From: Variimorphobacter saccharofermentans
GTDB taxonomy: Bacteria > Bacillota > Clostridia > Lachnospirales > Lachnospiraceae
Assembly (NCBI RefSeq): GCF_014174405.1
Contig: NZ_JACEGA010000001.1
Coordinates: 3,388,501-3,452,500 of the forward strand
DNA length: 64,000 nt
Reading direction: 5' to 3'
A program made the translations under genes and the position numbers. Shown here piece after piece: positions 53,791 to 63,981 of this stretch (its first letter is position 1; each line of letters opens with the position of its first letter). The notes under the pieces were generated by a model. That model worked only from the letters and a program-made list of their open reading frames with translations. It searched no databases and was not told where the DNA came from.

Positions 53791-55062
53791 TTATGCCTCA
53801 TCGATTGCTTTTCCGATATCATTGCGCATATATTTGTTCTTAAATTCGATCCAACCGGTTGCCTCATAGGCTTTCTTTCTTGCCTCTTTCAGATCCCTGC
53901 CGGTTGCAGTGACTCCAAGTACACGGCCACCATTGGTTACAATATCATTGCCCACCTGTTTGGTGCCAGCATGAAATACAAAGTAATCGTCTTTTCCCTG
54001 GAATGCTTGTAAGCCCCTGATGGGAAATCCCTTTTCATAATGCTCCGGATAACCGTCAGAAGCCAGTATTACACATACTGCAGCGTTATCCTCAAATTCC
54101 AGCTTAATCTGATCCAGCTTTCCATCGATGCAGGCTTCAAATACTTCGATGATGTCATTCTTCATTCTTGGAAGCACTACCTGCGTCTCGGGATCTCCAA
54201 AACGTGCATTATATTCCAATACCTTTGGACCATCCTTTGTAAGCATCAAACCAACAAAGAGAATTCCGATAAAATCTCTTCCTTCTGCCTTCATTGCATC
54301 CATAGTCGGCTGATAAATATACTTTCTACAATACTCATCAATCTCTTTGGTATAGAAGGGGCTTGGTGAGAAGGTTCCCATCCCTCCAGTATTTAATCCC
54401 TGATCATTATCTTTTGCCCTCTTATGATCCTGAGCACTTGTCATTGGTAATATATTTGTTCCATCACAGAATGCCAGTACGGAGACTTCCCTTCCTGTCA
54501 TAAACTCTTCAATAACCATACGATCTCCGGAGGAACCGAATAGCTTGTCCTCCATAATCTGCTTCACGCCCTGTACCGCTTCGTCATAGTTATTGCAGAT
54601 TAATACCCCTTTTCCAAGGGCAAGTCCATCAGCCTTTAATACAATCGGATATTTACTGGTTTTCAGATATTCAATTGCCTTTTTGGAATCCTCGAAGGTC
54701 TCATAAGCAGCTGAAGGAATATGATATTTCTTCATCAAATCCTTAGAAAATGCCTTTGATCCTTCAATAATTGCAGCATTTTTCCTGGGTCCGAACACAC
54801 GAAGACCACGATTTTCAAATACATCTACCACACCTGCTACCAGTGGATCATCCGGTCCCACAATCGTCAGATCAATTCCTTCCTTTGCCGCAAAATTAGC
54901 TAAGCCTTCAAAATCATGTACTGGAATATCTACACATTCTGCACACTCTGATATTCCTGCGTTTCCCGGTGCACAGTAGAGCTTGCTCACCTTCGGGCTC
55001 ATGGATACCTTTTTCGCAATTGCATGCTCTCTACCGCCACTGCCAATAACTAATACTTTCAT
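53791..55062 (-). CDS. purD: Phosphoribosylamine-glycine ligase
   Basis: A 423-residue ATP-grasp enzyme making glycinamide ribonucleotide in purine synthesis. Features include GSGGREHAIA at the start, SKAFSKDLMKKYHIPSA, LKADGLALGKGV, VIEEFMTGREVS and the Asp/Asn metal segment YNARFGDPETQVVLP. GAGGGAGGGCGTA precedes the ATG. It is 79 bp downstream of purN in a purM-purN-purD order. A direct repeat pair TATCCGTCCGG lies around its end (53751-53782), next to the palindrome family C copy. Confidence 0.96.
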   Translation of the reverse strand: MKVLVIGSGGREHAIAKKVSMSPKVSKLYCAPGNAGISECAECVDIPVHDFEGLANFAAKEGIDLTIVGPDDPLVAGVVDVFENRGLRVFGPRKNAAIIEGSKAFSKDLMKKYHIPSAAYETFEDSKKAIEYLKTSKYPIVLKADGLALGKGVLICNNYDEAVQGVKQIMEDKLFGSSGDRMVIEEFMTGREVSVLAFCDGTNILPMTSAQDHKRAKDNDQGLNTGGMGTFSPSPFYTKEIDEYCRKYIYQPTMDAMKAEGRDFIGILFVGLMLTKDGPKVLEYNARFGDPETQVVLPRMKNDIIEVFEACIDGKLDQIKLEFEDNAAVCVILASDGYPEHYEKGFPIRGLQAFQGKDDYFVFHAGTKQVGNDIVTNGGRVLGVTATGRDLKEARKKAYEATGWIEFKNKYMRNDIGKAIDEA

Positions 55063-55141
55063 TACGCCCTCCCTCTTAAGCTTTTCACCGTCTGTTTCCT
55101 ATCATCTATTACATATTTTCAATCATTTCAGTTTTCACTCT

Positions 55142-55768
55142 TTAATTTATTATTTTTACGATATTATTCTCAACTTTAATTCTGTTCTGGGCTATGAGTC
55201 GTACTGCTTCCGGAAGTATCAGCCACTCAGCCTGTTCCATCACTCTGCGCTGCAGGATCTCAGGTGTGTCGTCCTCCTCCACCATTACAGCCTTTTGTAG
55301 AATGATTGGTCCGGTATCACAGCCTTCATCCACAAAATGTACAGTAGCACCCGTAACTTTAACACCACGGGCTAATACTGCTTCATGAACCTTCAGTCCA
55401 TAGAAACCCGCTCCACAGAAGGAGGGGATTAATGACGGATGGATATTGATGATGCGATTTCTGTAATTGCGGATAATAATCTCCGGAAGAATCATCAGAC
55501 ATCCTGCTAATACAATCAAATCCACCTGATAGCGGTTTAAGCGTGCTAATAAATCATCTTCAAACTGTGTCTGATTCTCATAATCCTTCTTAATTACAGT
55601 CTCCGTAGGAATACCGTGCTGTTTAGCCCGTTCCAGCGCATATACATCCTTTTTATTGCTAATGACGACCTCAATTTTAACATCGGTTAACTTTTTTTGC
55701 TCGATCTGATCAATCAGAGCCTGGAGATTCGTACCTCCGCCAGATACAAGAACAGCTAGCTTTAACAT
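55142..55768 (-). CDS. purN: Phosphoribosylglycinamide formyltransferase
   Basis: A 208-residue folate-dependent enzyme that formylates glycinamide ribonucleotide. It has GGGTNLQAL near the start, [13 protein letters not shown] with the catalytic His, and [11 protein letters not shown] with the catalytic Asp. GGGAGTAAGCTT precedes the ATG, which overlaps the purM end by 7 bp. Normal length. Confidence 0.96.
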   Translation of the reverse strand: MLKLAVLVSGGGTNLQALIDQIEQKKLTDVKIEVVISNKKDVYALERAKQHGIPTETVIKKDYENQTQFEDDLLARLNRYQVDLIVLAGCLMILPEIIIRNYRNRIINIHPSLIPSFCGAGFYGLKVHEAVLARGVKVTGATVHFVDEGCDTGPIILQKAVMVEEDDTPEILQRRVMEQAEWLILPEAVRLIAQNRIKVENNIVKIIN

Positions 55769-56787
55769 AAGCTTACTCCCTTCGTACCGCGCACTGCTTC
55801 ACCCACAATGAATGCTTTCTCACCGGCAGCTTCAATGAGCTTAACTGCTTTATCCGCATCCTTGCTGTCCACACCAACTATCATACCAATTCCCATATTA
55901 TAGGTATTGTACATTATCTGTTCTTCGATCTCTCCGTCCTTTTGTAACATTCCGAAAATCGGAGGAACCTCATAGCTATCCTTCTTTATCATTGCATGAA
56001 TGCCTTCCGGTAACATTCTCGGAATGTTCTCATAGAAACCTCCACCGGTAATATGGCTGCATGCCTTCACTGTAACATTGCCCTTTTTCAATTCCTGCAA
56101 TGCCTTTACATATATTTTCGTAGGGGTAAGCAATGTCTCACCCAATGTCTTACCAAGAACCTCATAATAGGTATCCAAAGCGTCTCTCTGCATACGGAAC
56201 ACCTTACGTACCAAGGAATATCCATTACTGTGAATTCCTGAGGATGCGATTCCAATGAGGGTATCACCCTGCTTTAGATTAACACCTGTGATTAAGTCCT
56301 TCTGATCTATAATACCAACAGCAAAGCCTGCCAAATCATATTCATCAACGGGATAAAAGCCGGGCATTTCTGCTGTCTCACCACCGATTAAAGCTGCATT
56401 TGCCTGCTTACAGCCCTCTGCTACCCCTTTTACTATGGTGGCGATTTTCTCTGGCTGGTTCTTGCCACAAGCAATATAATCCAGGAAGAACAACGGCTCA
56501 GCTCCAGCACAGGCAATATCATTCACACACATTGCCACACAGTCTATACCAATCGTATCATGTTTATCTAAAAGAAATGCTATCTTGAGCTTAGTACCAA
56601 CTCCGTCCGTACCTGATACCAAAGTGGGTTGCTCCATATTCTTAAAGCTTCCCAGTGAAAATGCTCCAGAAAATCCACCAATATCGGATAATACTTCCTT
56701 TCGCATGGTCCCCTTAATATGCTGCTTCATCAGGTCCACTGCTTTATATCCGGCTTCAATATCGACTCCTGCCTTCTTATAATCCAT
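55762..56787 (-). CDS. purM: Phosphoribosylformylglycinamidine cyclo-ligase
   Basis: A 341-residue AIR synthetase. It has [40 protein letters not shown] and an FGMLQ-type tail. GGGAGGTATATCA precedes the ATG at 56787; a five-codon earlier ATG is not supported. It begins the purM-purN-purD operon. The second copy of palindrome family C lies upstream, between it and the permease gene. Confidence 0.96.
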   Translation of the reverse strand: MDYKKAGVDIEAGYKAVDLMKQHIKGTMRKEVLSDIGGFSGAFSLGSFKNMEQPTLVSGTDGVGTKLKIAFLLDKHDTIGIDCVAMCVNDIACAGAEPLFFLDYIACGKNQPEKIATIVKGVAEGCKQANAALIGGETAEMPGFYPVDEYDLAGFAVGIIDQKDLITGVNLKQGDTLIGIASSGIHSNGYSLVRKVFRMQRDALDTYYEVLGKTLGETLLTPTKIYVKALQELKKGNVTVKACSHITGGGFYENIPRMLPEGIHAMIKKDSYEVPPIFGMLQKDGEIEEQIMYNTYNMGIGMIVGVDSKDADKAVKLIEAAGEKAFIVGEAVRGTKGVSLC

Positions 56788-56989
56788 TGATATACCTCCC
56801 ATTAGGACATATTAGCTTTCGCTGTATTTGGTTCCATTTCTGCTCACATTTTAGCATATTCCATACTGTTTGTCCTCATTTTTTGACGGATTATTTCTTA
56901 TACAATTTATTAGACGCTCTAATATATAGAAGCTCATATATAAGCATGGATTATTCAAATAATAGAGTCTAATATACCTGTACCTGTTT

Positions 56990-57086
56990 CATAGGAAAAT
57001 GTGGACAGATGCCGTAAAACCATTCGTCTATTTTTGAAATTCCAAAAATAGTACCTGTTTTACGATACTGCCCACATCTTCCTATC
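56990..57086. repeat. Palindromic repeat family C, short copy
   Basis: ATAGGAAAATGTGG-CAGATGCCGTAAAAC matches GTTTTACGATACTGCCCACATCTTCCTAT at the other end around a short TTTTTGAAATTCCAAAAAT core. It ends in the last codons of the ABC permease gene, supplying its TGA. The same sequence, enlarged, lies at 53540-53756 on the far side of the pur genes. Confidence 0.88.
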
Positions 57087-58662
57087 AATATTGTAAATAA
57101 TAGAACCGTCTGGTGCCATAGGTATGGATGAGCCAGTACAGGAATGCATCCGCCGATGCCATAATTACTGAATAGATGATATAAGTCAATGTAAATGATT
57201 GAAATATCATTAATAATACTGCCAGAATACCAACAACGGCCATTCCTGAAAATACAACAACTAGAGAAGCCGCGCTTTGCTTCACCACATTCGCCTCATT
57301 ATTCCATTTGAAATTAGGTAAGAGCAAATTCATAAGCAAACCATATAACGCTATAAAAATGGAACTCACAATTGTTACCAGGAGCATGATCAGGATTAAA
57401 GTCCATTTTAATTTTAGCAGCAGGCCTATAATGATGGTATCCACAACAGCAGGTGCCAGGATCGTTAGATTCACCGCAATTTTTGAATGATAAATCGTAA
57501 TAGGTGATACCGGAATGGATTTCACTATCCATAGATTACTTCCTTCCAGTGATATTGACGCCATTGAGGTGCTACTCATCATAATACAAAAGAGGATAAA
57601 CACTGGAACAAATTCCCCAACAGGCATACCCATCTGTGAGACGTCGATGATCTTCTCAATATCAACAAAACCCATTGCAATTGCTCCGAGTGTCAAAATC
57701 ACCATACCGAATCCAGTATTCAGAACATATAACGTAGAGGAGAAATATCGTTTTAATTCCTTAATAAATAAGGCTTTAAAGGGAGAATAGGTCTTTAATT
57801 CACCCAATCTGTAATTACTCCTGTATTTGCCTGTCATAATCAAGGTATTCACTCGTTTAAAGATATATTTAACGATTATGCTGTAAATCAAAAACGCGAA
57901 TAGAGAAATCAGCAAAAACAAAGCAAAGGCTGTAATATCATATTCAATCATGGCACTTCTGTACAGCCTGACCAAAGGATATAATCGATCTACTTTATTC
58001 GTCATTTCCCTGCTGATATCAACCAGCTTCTCACCCTCGTTACCAAGTAGAATAGGAGATACTATAATAGCGATGAAAAGCAGTAAGGAAAACAGGATGC
58101 TAAAAAAATTCGAGTGACGGAATTTTGTCGTTATATAGGCAATCACCGTCCCGAATACAGATGCAATAACAATTGGAAGCATCGGAATAAATAACAACAT
58201 GACGAATCCCAAAAGATAGAACATAGCTCCAGGCTTTGCAAGAATACCAAATGCAACCATCATTGGCAACATAATTACAATGGTAAATATTAAGTTAACG
58301 GAATACAGTAATAAAAGGCGGCTTGCCACAATTCCAGCAGTACTAACAGGAAGTGACATCACCATATCATAGTCTCGAAAGCCAAAAACTGTCCCTTTTA
58401 TTTTCAACATCGTAGTAAATAGAGCTACCAGACTGGTAGCTGTCATCATGATTGCTGGAAGCAGCTCCAGACTGTGAAACAGCTGTAATCCGCTTCCGAT
58501 TGCGAAGCTGTATGCAAAGGAAACAAAGCCCAATAATGCTAGAAACAGCAACAATACGATACATAATAGCCTAGGCCTCTTTTTCTGCTTATTACTGATG
58601 GATAACATATCACCCAACAGTGCCCAAAGCTGTACCGATACAAGACGCATCACCTTTTTCAT
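57085..58662 (-). CDS. ABC-2-type transporter permease
   Basis: A 525-residue integral membrane protein with about 12 hydrophobic stretches, resembling the paired-permease YthQ or ABC-2 exporter type. It opens MKKVMRLVSVQLWALLGDML, followed by many helices with KIKGTVFGFRDYDMVMSLPVS after helix 3, a segment typical of this family. Substrate unknown. It works with the ATPase 62 bp upstream. The ATG at 58662 follows AAAGGTTGG; the frame opens 10 codons earlier. The stop codon falls inside the short copy of palindrome family C, which may have replaced its native end. Confidence 0.82.
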   Translation of the reverse strand: MKKVMRLVSVQLWALLGDMLSISNKQKKRPRLLCIVLLLFLALLGFVSFAYSFAIGSGLQLFHSLELLPAIMMTATSLVALFTTMLKIKGTVFGFRDYDMVMSLPVSTAGIVASRLLLLYSVNLIFTIVIMLPMMVAFGILAKPGAMFYLLGFVMLLFIPMLPIVIASVFGTVIAYITTKFRHSNFFSILFSLLLFIAIIVSPILLGNEGEKLVDISREMTNKVDRLYPLVRLYRSAMIEYDITAFALFLLISLFAFLIYSIIVKYIFKRVNTLIMTGKYRSNYRLGELKTYSPFKALFIKELKRYFSSTLYVLNTGFGMVILTLGAIAMGFVDIEKIIDVSQMGMPVGEFVPVFILFCIMMSSTSMASISLEGSNLWIVKSIPVSPITIYHSKIAVNLTILAPAVVDTIIIGLLLKLKWTLILIMLLVTIVSSIFIALYGLLMNLLLPNFKWNNEANVVKQSAASLVVVFSGMAVVGILAVLLMIFQSFTLTYIIYSVIMASADAFLYWLIHTYGTRRFYYLQY

Positions 58663-58724
58663 ATTAATCCAACCTTTCCGAACATCGTACAATATAAGTC
58701 ACATAGGCGTTAACAGAGCCTGTA

Positions 58725-59441
58725 CTAATTCTGTACGTCTATCAGCTCCAGAAATACATCCTCCAAGCTGTGGTTGCCCTTAACCTCGGCTGTGGTTCCA
58801 ACAGAAATGAGCTTTCCTCCCTTGATAATGGCAATTTTATTACATAGCTTTTCAGCTACCTCTAGGACATGGGTGGAGAAAAATATGGCACTGCCATTCT
58901 TGCACATTTCTGACATGATGGATTTTAATGTAAATGCAGCCTTTGGATCAAGTCCTACAAAGGGCTCATCCAAAATCAAAAGCATCGGTCTATGTATCAA
59001 AGCCGCAATGATAGCCAGCTTTTGCTTCATACCATGGGAATAAGAGGAGATCGTATCACCCAGATTGGAGGTTAGTTCGAAAGCATCACTATATTTCTCA
59101 ATTAGGGTTTCCCGGTCAAATTTCTTCACTTCGTATATGTCCCCAATGAAATTCAAATAACCAATTCCCGTAAGGTGCTCATATAAATCGGGATTATCCG
59201 GAATATACGCCATCTTTTTCTTACAGGTCACGGGATCCTTCCGAATGGAAACTCCGTCCACTGTAATTTCTCCCTCTTCAAAATCCAGAACTCCTGCAAT
59301 TGCACGTATCGTAGTTGTTTTACCTGCACCATTGTGGCCGATAAATCCAAAGATATCCCCACTCTTGACCTCCAGGTTTAATCCGTCTACCGCTTTCTTA
59401 TCACTTTTATAGCTTTTTGAGAAATTCGTAATCTTAAGCAA
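58725..59441 (-). CDS. ABC transporter ATP-binding protein
   Basis: A 238-residue ATPase: Walker A GHNGAGKTT, signature YSHGMKQKLAIIAAL, Walker B LLILDEPFVGLD and a switch His in STHV. The start is TTG at 59441, with AAGGAGGT 10 bases upstream. It precedes the permease, with which it forms an ABC-2 exporter. Confidence 0.93.
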   Translation of the reverse strand: MLKITNFSKSYKSDKKAVDGLNLEVKSGDIFGFIGHNGAGKTTTIRAIAGVLDFEEGEITVDGVSIRKDPVTCKKKMAYIPDNPDLYEHLTGIGYLNFIGDIYEVKKFDRETLIEKYSDAFELTSNLGDTISSYSHGMKQKLAIIAALIHRPMLLILDEPFVGLDPKAAFTLKSIMSEMCKNGSAIFFSTHVLEVAEKLCNKIAIIKGGKLISVGTTAEVKGNHSLEDVFLELIDVQN

Positions 59442-59507
59442 CGCAGATGCGACCTCCTTCCATCTTATAACTCCTTTTTTTTTGATAGCAAGAAAATTTA
59501 CTGGCCA

Positions 59508-61583
59508 TTACTCGTCCAATGCTTTATTTAACGTCTCAGTGCCTTCCAGAACAAACCTTCCATCCTGTATTATCGTAATCTTAGTACCGTCCTTTTTATA
59601 TACCGCTATTTCTTTTAATTCATCATATGGTAATGTAATATCCGTATGACAGTTAAAATACGCCTTAGCCATATCCTCCTTACGCAGAATAGATATTTCA
59701 TTATCCCTGGCTACGATCTCTTTACCATCAGGATTATACACCTTAATCTCTTCGCTTAACTTATAACAGGTATCTCCAATGGCAAAATGAGGTCCTGTTT
59801 TCTCCGCAATCAATATAGGAAGTCTGGGTGCTATATTATATTTCTTTCCCATTCTGTATGCAGTTGTATTAGTTCCAATAGCAAATTCACCCAATGGAAG
59901 AGACTCATGGTTGAATAAAAGATTCTCTTTAATAAAGCTTTTATTTTTGGCGGCTTCATTAAAGTTCCCGCAATTATACTCCACTATTCTGCCGTCTTCA
60001 AAGATCAGCTCCAATTCGCGATATTCCAGATCATTTAAGTAAACCTTAGGAACATGCAGAACACCTTGGGTTCCTTTCAGCACTGGAGAGGTGAATACCT
60101 CTCCCACGGGAATGTTTACATCCGCTACGCAGTTTTCAAATATCGTTTCCTTATCCGGATCACTGATGGGAAACAGCATAACCTTGATATCCGTATAATT
60201 TCTTCCGGCACCCAGAACACGTACGTATTCCCCCTGATCCAATACATCAATGATCTTCTGCTGAATATTACGATATTCCTCACTATCCAGTGTATTAACC
60301 TTAACCGTCTCGGCAAATATCTCCTCAAAATCCTCTCCAATCTGAGGAACCGGGTAGGAGATTATCGTAAAGGATGTTTCATCCAGTTTCATATATTCTT
60401 GTTTTAACAAGTTATCCTCACGATAATATTCTACATATAATTTCTGCTGCCTTTTATCCAGCTTAATAGCTTCTCTCTTATCTTCCGGTGCAAAGAGTTC
60501 TTCTCCAAACACCTCTATGACTGCAGGCCCTGCATAGAGACCTGCCTTTTGTTTATATTCCTCCAATGCCTGTTTAAGACATTCCAGCTTTCTCACTTTT
60601 AAAGCTTTATCCAGAAACAGTCCGATATCAAACCGATGATCATAATCATACTGGCGATTGGGACTTGTAGCATGATATCCAACCTTCATATGCTGTAGTT
60701 TATTTATGGCATTATAAGGTGCCCGGTAGATAACCGGTTCCAGTCCTAGCGCCCGGAAGTTCTGTACTGCATAACGCACCATACGTTCAAAACCCAGCTG
60801 ATAACGGATATTAACATATTTCTTTTTCGTAATATCCAGACGGTTAGCGATAAATCCAAGTCGATATCCCTCTGTATAGGTATCTGCCATAGCTTTTACC
60901 TGCTCTTCCGGCAGAGAATTAAGGTACTCTGCCGTCCTGACTTCATTGTCAGTAATATAGTCTCCAAAGCGGTAAAGATATCGAAGGTCATTCAAATCCG
61001 ATTCCATAATGATATCTGTTGCAAAGGATAACTCATGGTCCACAAGCTCCCTCACTCTGGCGTTCATGAGTACCTCACAATAGTCACTCATAAAATAGTA
61101 AATCGCTCTCTTAACATCCTTATAGGTAAATTCATCTTCTTCTTCAAAATAATTGTATACTTCTATAAATAGCTCCAGAAAAACAGTCAGTTCGTATAAT
61201 CGGCACTCGTAAGCATAAATAATAACTTGCCTCAACTCTGCTGATAAAAAGGATAGAAGCTTCCCATACTTTTCTCCGAAAAGTTCCCTGGCATAAGCCG
61301 GATTAGCGTAGCTGGCAGCATAATTATCTCCAGTAATATCGTTGTATAGTGCTGTATTTAATGCCCTGAGCTCCTCTATGGTCATTTTGCTCAGACGATT
61401 CTCCTGAGCAAATTCTACCACGGACTTAACTAGCAGGATAAATGCTGCTGTTTTTTGAAAATAAGGCAGGTACTTTTCATTTACAGTCCTCTCCTGTTCA
61501 ATGGAGGCAATTCGCTCCATTGCAAGTTCATAACGTTCCCTAATCAAATCATTGTCTTCTCCATATAACTGTGTATAATTCAT
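59508..61583 (-). CDS. M29-type aminopeptidase with long N-terminal extension
   Basis: A 691-residue protein. The C-terminal half (about 330-691) resembles M29 (AmpS/AP-T) cobalt/zinc aminopeptidases: VNIPVGEVFTSPVLKGTQGVLHVP with its Glu, LGEFAIGTNTTAYRMG and EKTGPHFAIGDTC are the familiar signature. The N-terminal half (about 1-320) is helical, Glu/Tyr-rich and unlike anything I recognise. GGAGGTAGAC precedes the ATG at 61583. Size is about 280 residues more than ordinary M29 enzymes. It probably trims peptides; the helical part may be a regulatory or oligomerisation domain. Confidence 0.8.
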   Translation of the reverse strand: MNYTQLYGEDNDLIRERYELAMERIASIEQERTVNEKYLPYFQKTAAFILLVKSVVEFAQENRLSKMTIEELRALNTALYNDITGDNYAASYANPAYARELFGEKYGKLLSFLSAELRQVIIYAYECRLYELTVFLELFIEVYNYFEEEDEFTYKDVKRAIYYFMSDYCEVLMNARVRELVDHELSFATDIIMESDLNDLRYLYRFGDYITDNEVRTAEYLNSLPEEQVKAMADTYTEGYRLGFIANRLDITKKKYVNIRYQLGFERMVRYAVQNFRALGLEPVIYRAPYNAINKLQHMKVGYHATSPNRQYDYDHRFDIGLFLDKALKVRKLECLKQALEEYKQKAGLYAGPAVIEVFGEELFAPEDKREAIKLDKRQQKLYVEYYREDNLLKQEYMKLDETSFTIISYPVPQIGEDFEEIFAETVKVNTLDSEEYRNIQQKIIDVLDQGEYVRVLGAGRNYTDIKVMLFPISDPDKETIFENCVADVNIPVGEVFTSPVLKGTQGVLHVPKVYLNDLEYRELELIFEDGRIVEYNCGNFNEAAKNKSFIKENLLFNHESLPLGEFAIGTNTTAYRMGKKYNIAPRLPILIAEKTGPHFAIGDTCYKLSEEIKVYNPDGKEIVARDNEISILRKEDMAKAYFNCHTDITLPYDELKEIAVYKKDGTKITIIQDGRFVLEGTETLNKALDE

Positions 61584-61618
61584 GTCTACCTCCATTTATG
61601 TAATAAAGGATTGTATCA

Positions 61619-61948
61619 TCAGACTGCAAAACCCATAATATATATAACCAGCAAAACAATTGTCATAATTCCATTGATTACAGCTCCTATCATTGGAAAG
61701 CGATAAAAGATATCTTTCTTTTTAAAAGACTTATAGGAGAGTATAAATCCTAATACAGCAAGTGCAAATAACAAGATGCCAATTATTCCGAGAAGCATTC
61801 CACCCTTCCCACCTGCCAGTCCAGAAATCATACTTATCGTAAGAAATCCAATCAATACAACTATTCCGATGATCATCGAGATGATTCCCATTTTTGTATT
61901 TCTTCTACCGGAAAAATGAATCATTTCCTTACTACGCTTGAATCTCAT
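61619..61948 (-). CDS. Small membrane protein
   Basis: A 109-residue protein with three hydrophobic helices (about 20-42, 48-70, 85-107), a basic N-terminus RFKRSKEMIHFSGRRN and Gly-rich loop GLAGGKGG. I believe it resembles DUF6142 proteins but am unsure. AGGAGAAGTTAAGT precedes the ATG. It follows the VanZ gene by two bases, so they are co-translated. Function unknown. Confidence 0.7.
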   Translation of the reverse strand: MRFKRSKEMIHFSGRRNTKMGIISMIIGIVVLIGFLTISMISGLAGGKGGMLLGIIGILLFALAVLGFILSYKSFKKKDIFYRFPMIGAVINGIMTIVLLVIYIMGFAV

Positions 61949-61950
61949 AC

Positions 61951-62436
61951 TTAACTTCTCCTTTTCTTCTTTTTCTTTCTACCTATGCCGTTAATCACTG
62001 CATTGCATATGGCAAAAAACAGATATCCCAAAACCCCTCCAATGGTATTTAACAAAAGGTCGTCAACATCAAAAATCCCAACCTTTAAAAACAACTGCAT
62101 GAGTTCTACGGTCAGGCTGAATAATAAGCTTAAAAACATAATGTAAAAAAAGTGACGGTATTTTGTATTTAATAATGGCAGCAGGAAACCAAATGGTGCA
62201 AAGGCAAGTATATTTCCCATGATATTTACAATAAAGGTTTCCAATCCAAGTAATTCACGATATCTGATAAATCGCTTGATTTCCTTAAGAAATTCCAGAT
62301 TGTATCGATAATCCTCAAGAATATAGTCTCTTCCATAGTGCTCGCTGAAGAACAGAAAATAAGCCAGCATTATGATATATAAATAAAACAAAAGCCATCC
62401 GGCTCTCCTCCAACTATTTTTTGCTTGTACTTTCAA
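61951..62436 (-). CDS. VanZ-family membrane protein
   Basis: A 161-residue integral membrane protein with about four helices. It matches the VanZ pattern: ETFIVNIMGNILAFAPFGFLLPLL, followed by FSLTVELMQLFLKVGIFDVDDLLLNTIGGVLGYL. VanZ proteins are linked to glycopeptide (teicoplanin) resistance in some enterococci but the family is broad and the role is unknown here. It starts at TTG with GGAGAGAAACA before it. The C-terminus is a run of Lys/Arg. Confidence 0.88.
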   Translation of the reverse strand: MKVQAKNSWRRAGWLLFYLYIIMLAYFLFFSEHYGRDYILEDYRYNLEFLKEIKRFIRYRELLGLETFIVNIMGNILAFAPFGFLLPLLNTKYRHFFYIMFLSLLFSLTVELMQLFLKVGIFDVDDLLLNTIGGVLGYLFFAICNAVINGIGRKKKKKRRS

Positions 62437-62733
62437 TGTTTCTCTCCATATCTATTTTCTTATAAGGTTAACCCTAACAACTCGAAATATTCATTCATTA
62501 GGTGACTGTTCTGTCAAATTCTTAACATTTCATTTACCATATTATAAATCAAATCCATATCCCAGTAAAGCATAATAAAGGGATTGATGTAAATAATACT
62601 CTCAGAATGATTTAGATACCAAAAGCCTGATAAACAGTGAAATGAAATTCACAAGATTACAAGATGGAATAATATCTATATTTAGTGTACAATAAACTAT
62701 ATATTAACATCGTTATTAAGAGAAAGGTTACCG
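62437..62733. other. Divergent intergenic region
   Basis: About 300 bases between the VanZ and hydrogenase-like genes. TTGACA occurs on the minus strand near 62513, with only a weak -10. No ORF, repeat or riboswitch was recognised. Confidence 0.35.
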
Positions 62734-63981
62734 GTGATACTTATGAAGTCATTTGAAGAATTATATTATGAGGTTCTGGTTAGAACCTTAAAAGAAAAGG
62801 ATATGAATTTCTTGGACAAGCTAGAGTTGTATGATACTCATCAGCTCGATTGTCTGCTCCATCCGGAGAAGCATCCCTTGGTTTGGCGTATAGGGGATTG
62901 TACCTGTGATGATCCGAATTGTGTTAAGGTCTGTCCCTTCCATGCAGTACATCCGGGTGAAGCCGGAGAAATGATTGTGGATGAGGAGCAATGTGCTGGA
63001 TGTTCTATCTGTATTCAGGAATGTCGTGCAAAGAACATAACCAGTAGCAAGGATGTCATTGCAGCGTTGCAGGCAATCCGTTCCCATAAAGGTCTTGTGT
63101 ATGCCTTAGTAGCACCCGCCTTTCTGGGACAGTTCAGCAACGAAGTGACACCTGGAAAGTTACGTTCCGCTCTAAAGCGTATCGGATTTGATGGAATGAT
63201 TGAAGTGGCTTTATTTGCGGATATATTGACATTAAAAGAAGCTCTGGAATTTGATGAGAATATTAAGACCGAAAGTGATTACCAGTTAACCTCCTGCTGC
63301 TGTCCAATGTGGATTGCCATGATAAGAAAAATATATAAAGAATTAGTTCCTCATGTCCCACCGGCTGTATCACCTATGATTGCCAGTGGAAGGGCTGTAA
63401 AAACGATGCATCCAGATGCTCTCACGATCTTTATCGGACCATGTTTGGCTAAGAAGGCAGAAGCAAAAGAAAAGGATATCAAGGATGCCGTTGATTATGT
63501 TCTAACCTTTCAGGAGATCCAGGATATCTTTGAGGTTATGGAAATCAATCCTGCCGAAATGGAGGAAAGCGAAAAGGATCACTCTTCCCGTGCCGGTAGA
63601 ATCTATGCTCATACCGGTGGTGTCAGTGAAGCAGTTCGAACTACACTGGAACGATTAAATCCTAACCGTAAAATCTCAATTAAGACACAGCAAGCAGATG
63701 GTGTTCCTGCCTGCAAAGCAATGATTAACGATTTGATATCGGGTAATACAACTGCCAATTTCTTTGAAGGAATGGGATGCGTAGGCGGATGTGTAGGTGG
63801 TCCAAGAGTCTTAATTCCCCACGAGATCGGCAGGGAGCATGTTGAGGAATATGGTAACGATGCTCCGTTTGAGACTCCAATCGACAATCCTTATGTAATC
63901 GAACTCTTACATCGTCTTGGACTCGATACCGTAGAAAGCCTTTTAGAAAAAAGTGATATCTTTACACGGACCTTTGAATAA
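62734..63981 (+). CDS. [FeFe]-hydrogenase-like protein
   Basis: A 415-residue iron-sulfur protein with two 4Fe-4S ferredoxin-type clusters at the N-terminus (CTCDDPNCVKVCPF and CAGCSICIQEC). The H-cluster domain has L1 TSCCCPMW, L2 IFIGPCLAKKAEA and L3 EGMGCVGGCVGGPR. The first motif has one extra Cys compared with the usual TSCCPxW, so activity should not be assumed; sensory or group D-type proteins share such variation. The maturation genes hydE, hydF, hydG are not here. The GTG at 62734 (AAAGG six bases ahead) or the ATG at 62743 may be the start. Confidence 0.8.
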   Translation: MILMKSFEELYYEVLVRTLKEKDMNFLDKLELYDTHQLDCLLHPEKHPLVWRIGDCTCDDPNCVKVCPFHAVHPGEAGEMIVDEEQCAGCSICIQECRAKNITSSKDVIAALQAIRSHKGLVYALVAPAFLGQFSNEVTPGKLRSALKRIGFDGMIEVALFADILTLKEALEFDENIKTESDYQLTSCCCPMWIAMIRKIYKELVPHVPPAVSPMIASGRAVKTMHPDALTIFIGPCLAKKAEAKEKDIKDAVDYVLTFQEIQDIFEVMEINPAEMEESEKDHSSRAGRIYAHTGGVSEAVRTTLERLNPNRKISIKTQQADGVPACKAMINDLISGNTTANFFEGMGCVGGCVGGPRVLIPHEIGREHVEEYGNDAPFETPIDNPYVIELLHRLGLDTVESLLEKSDIFTRTFE

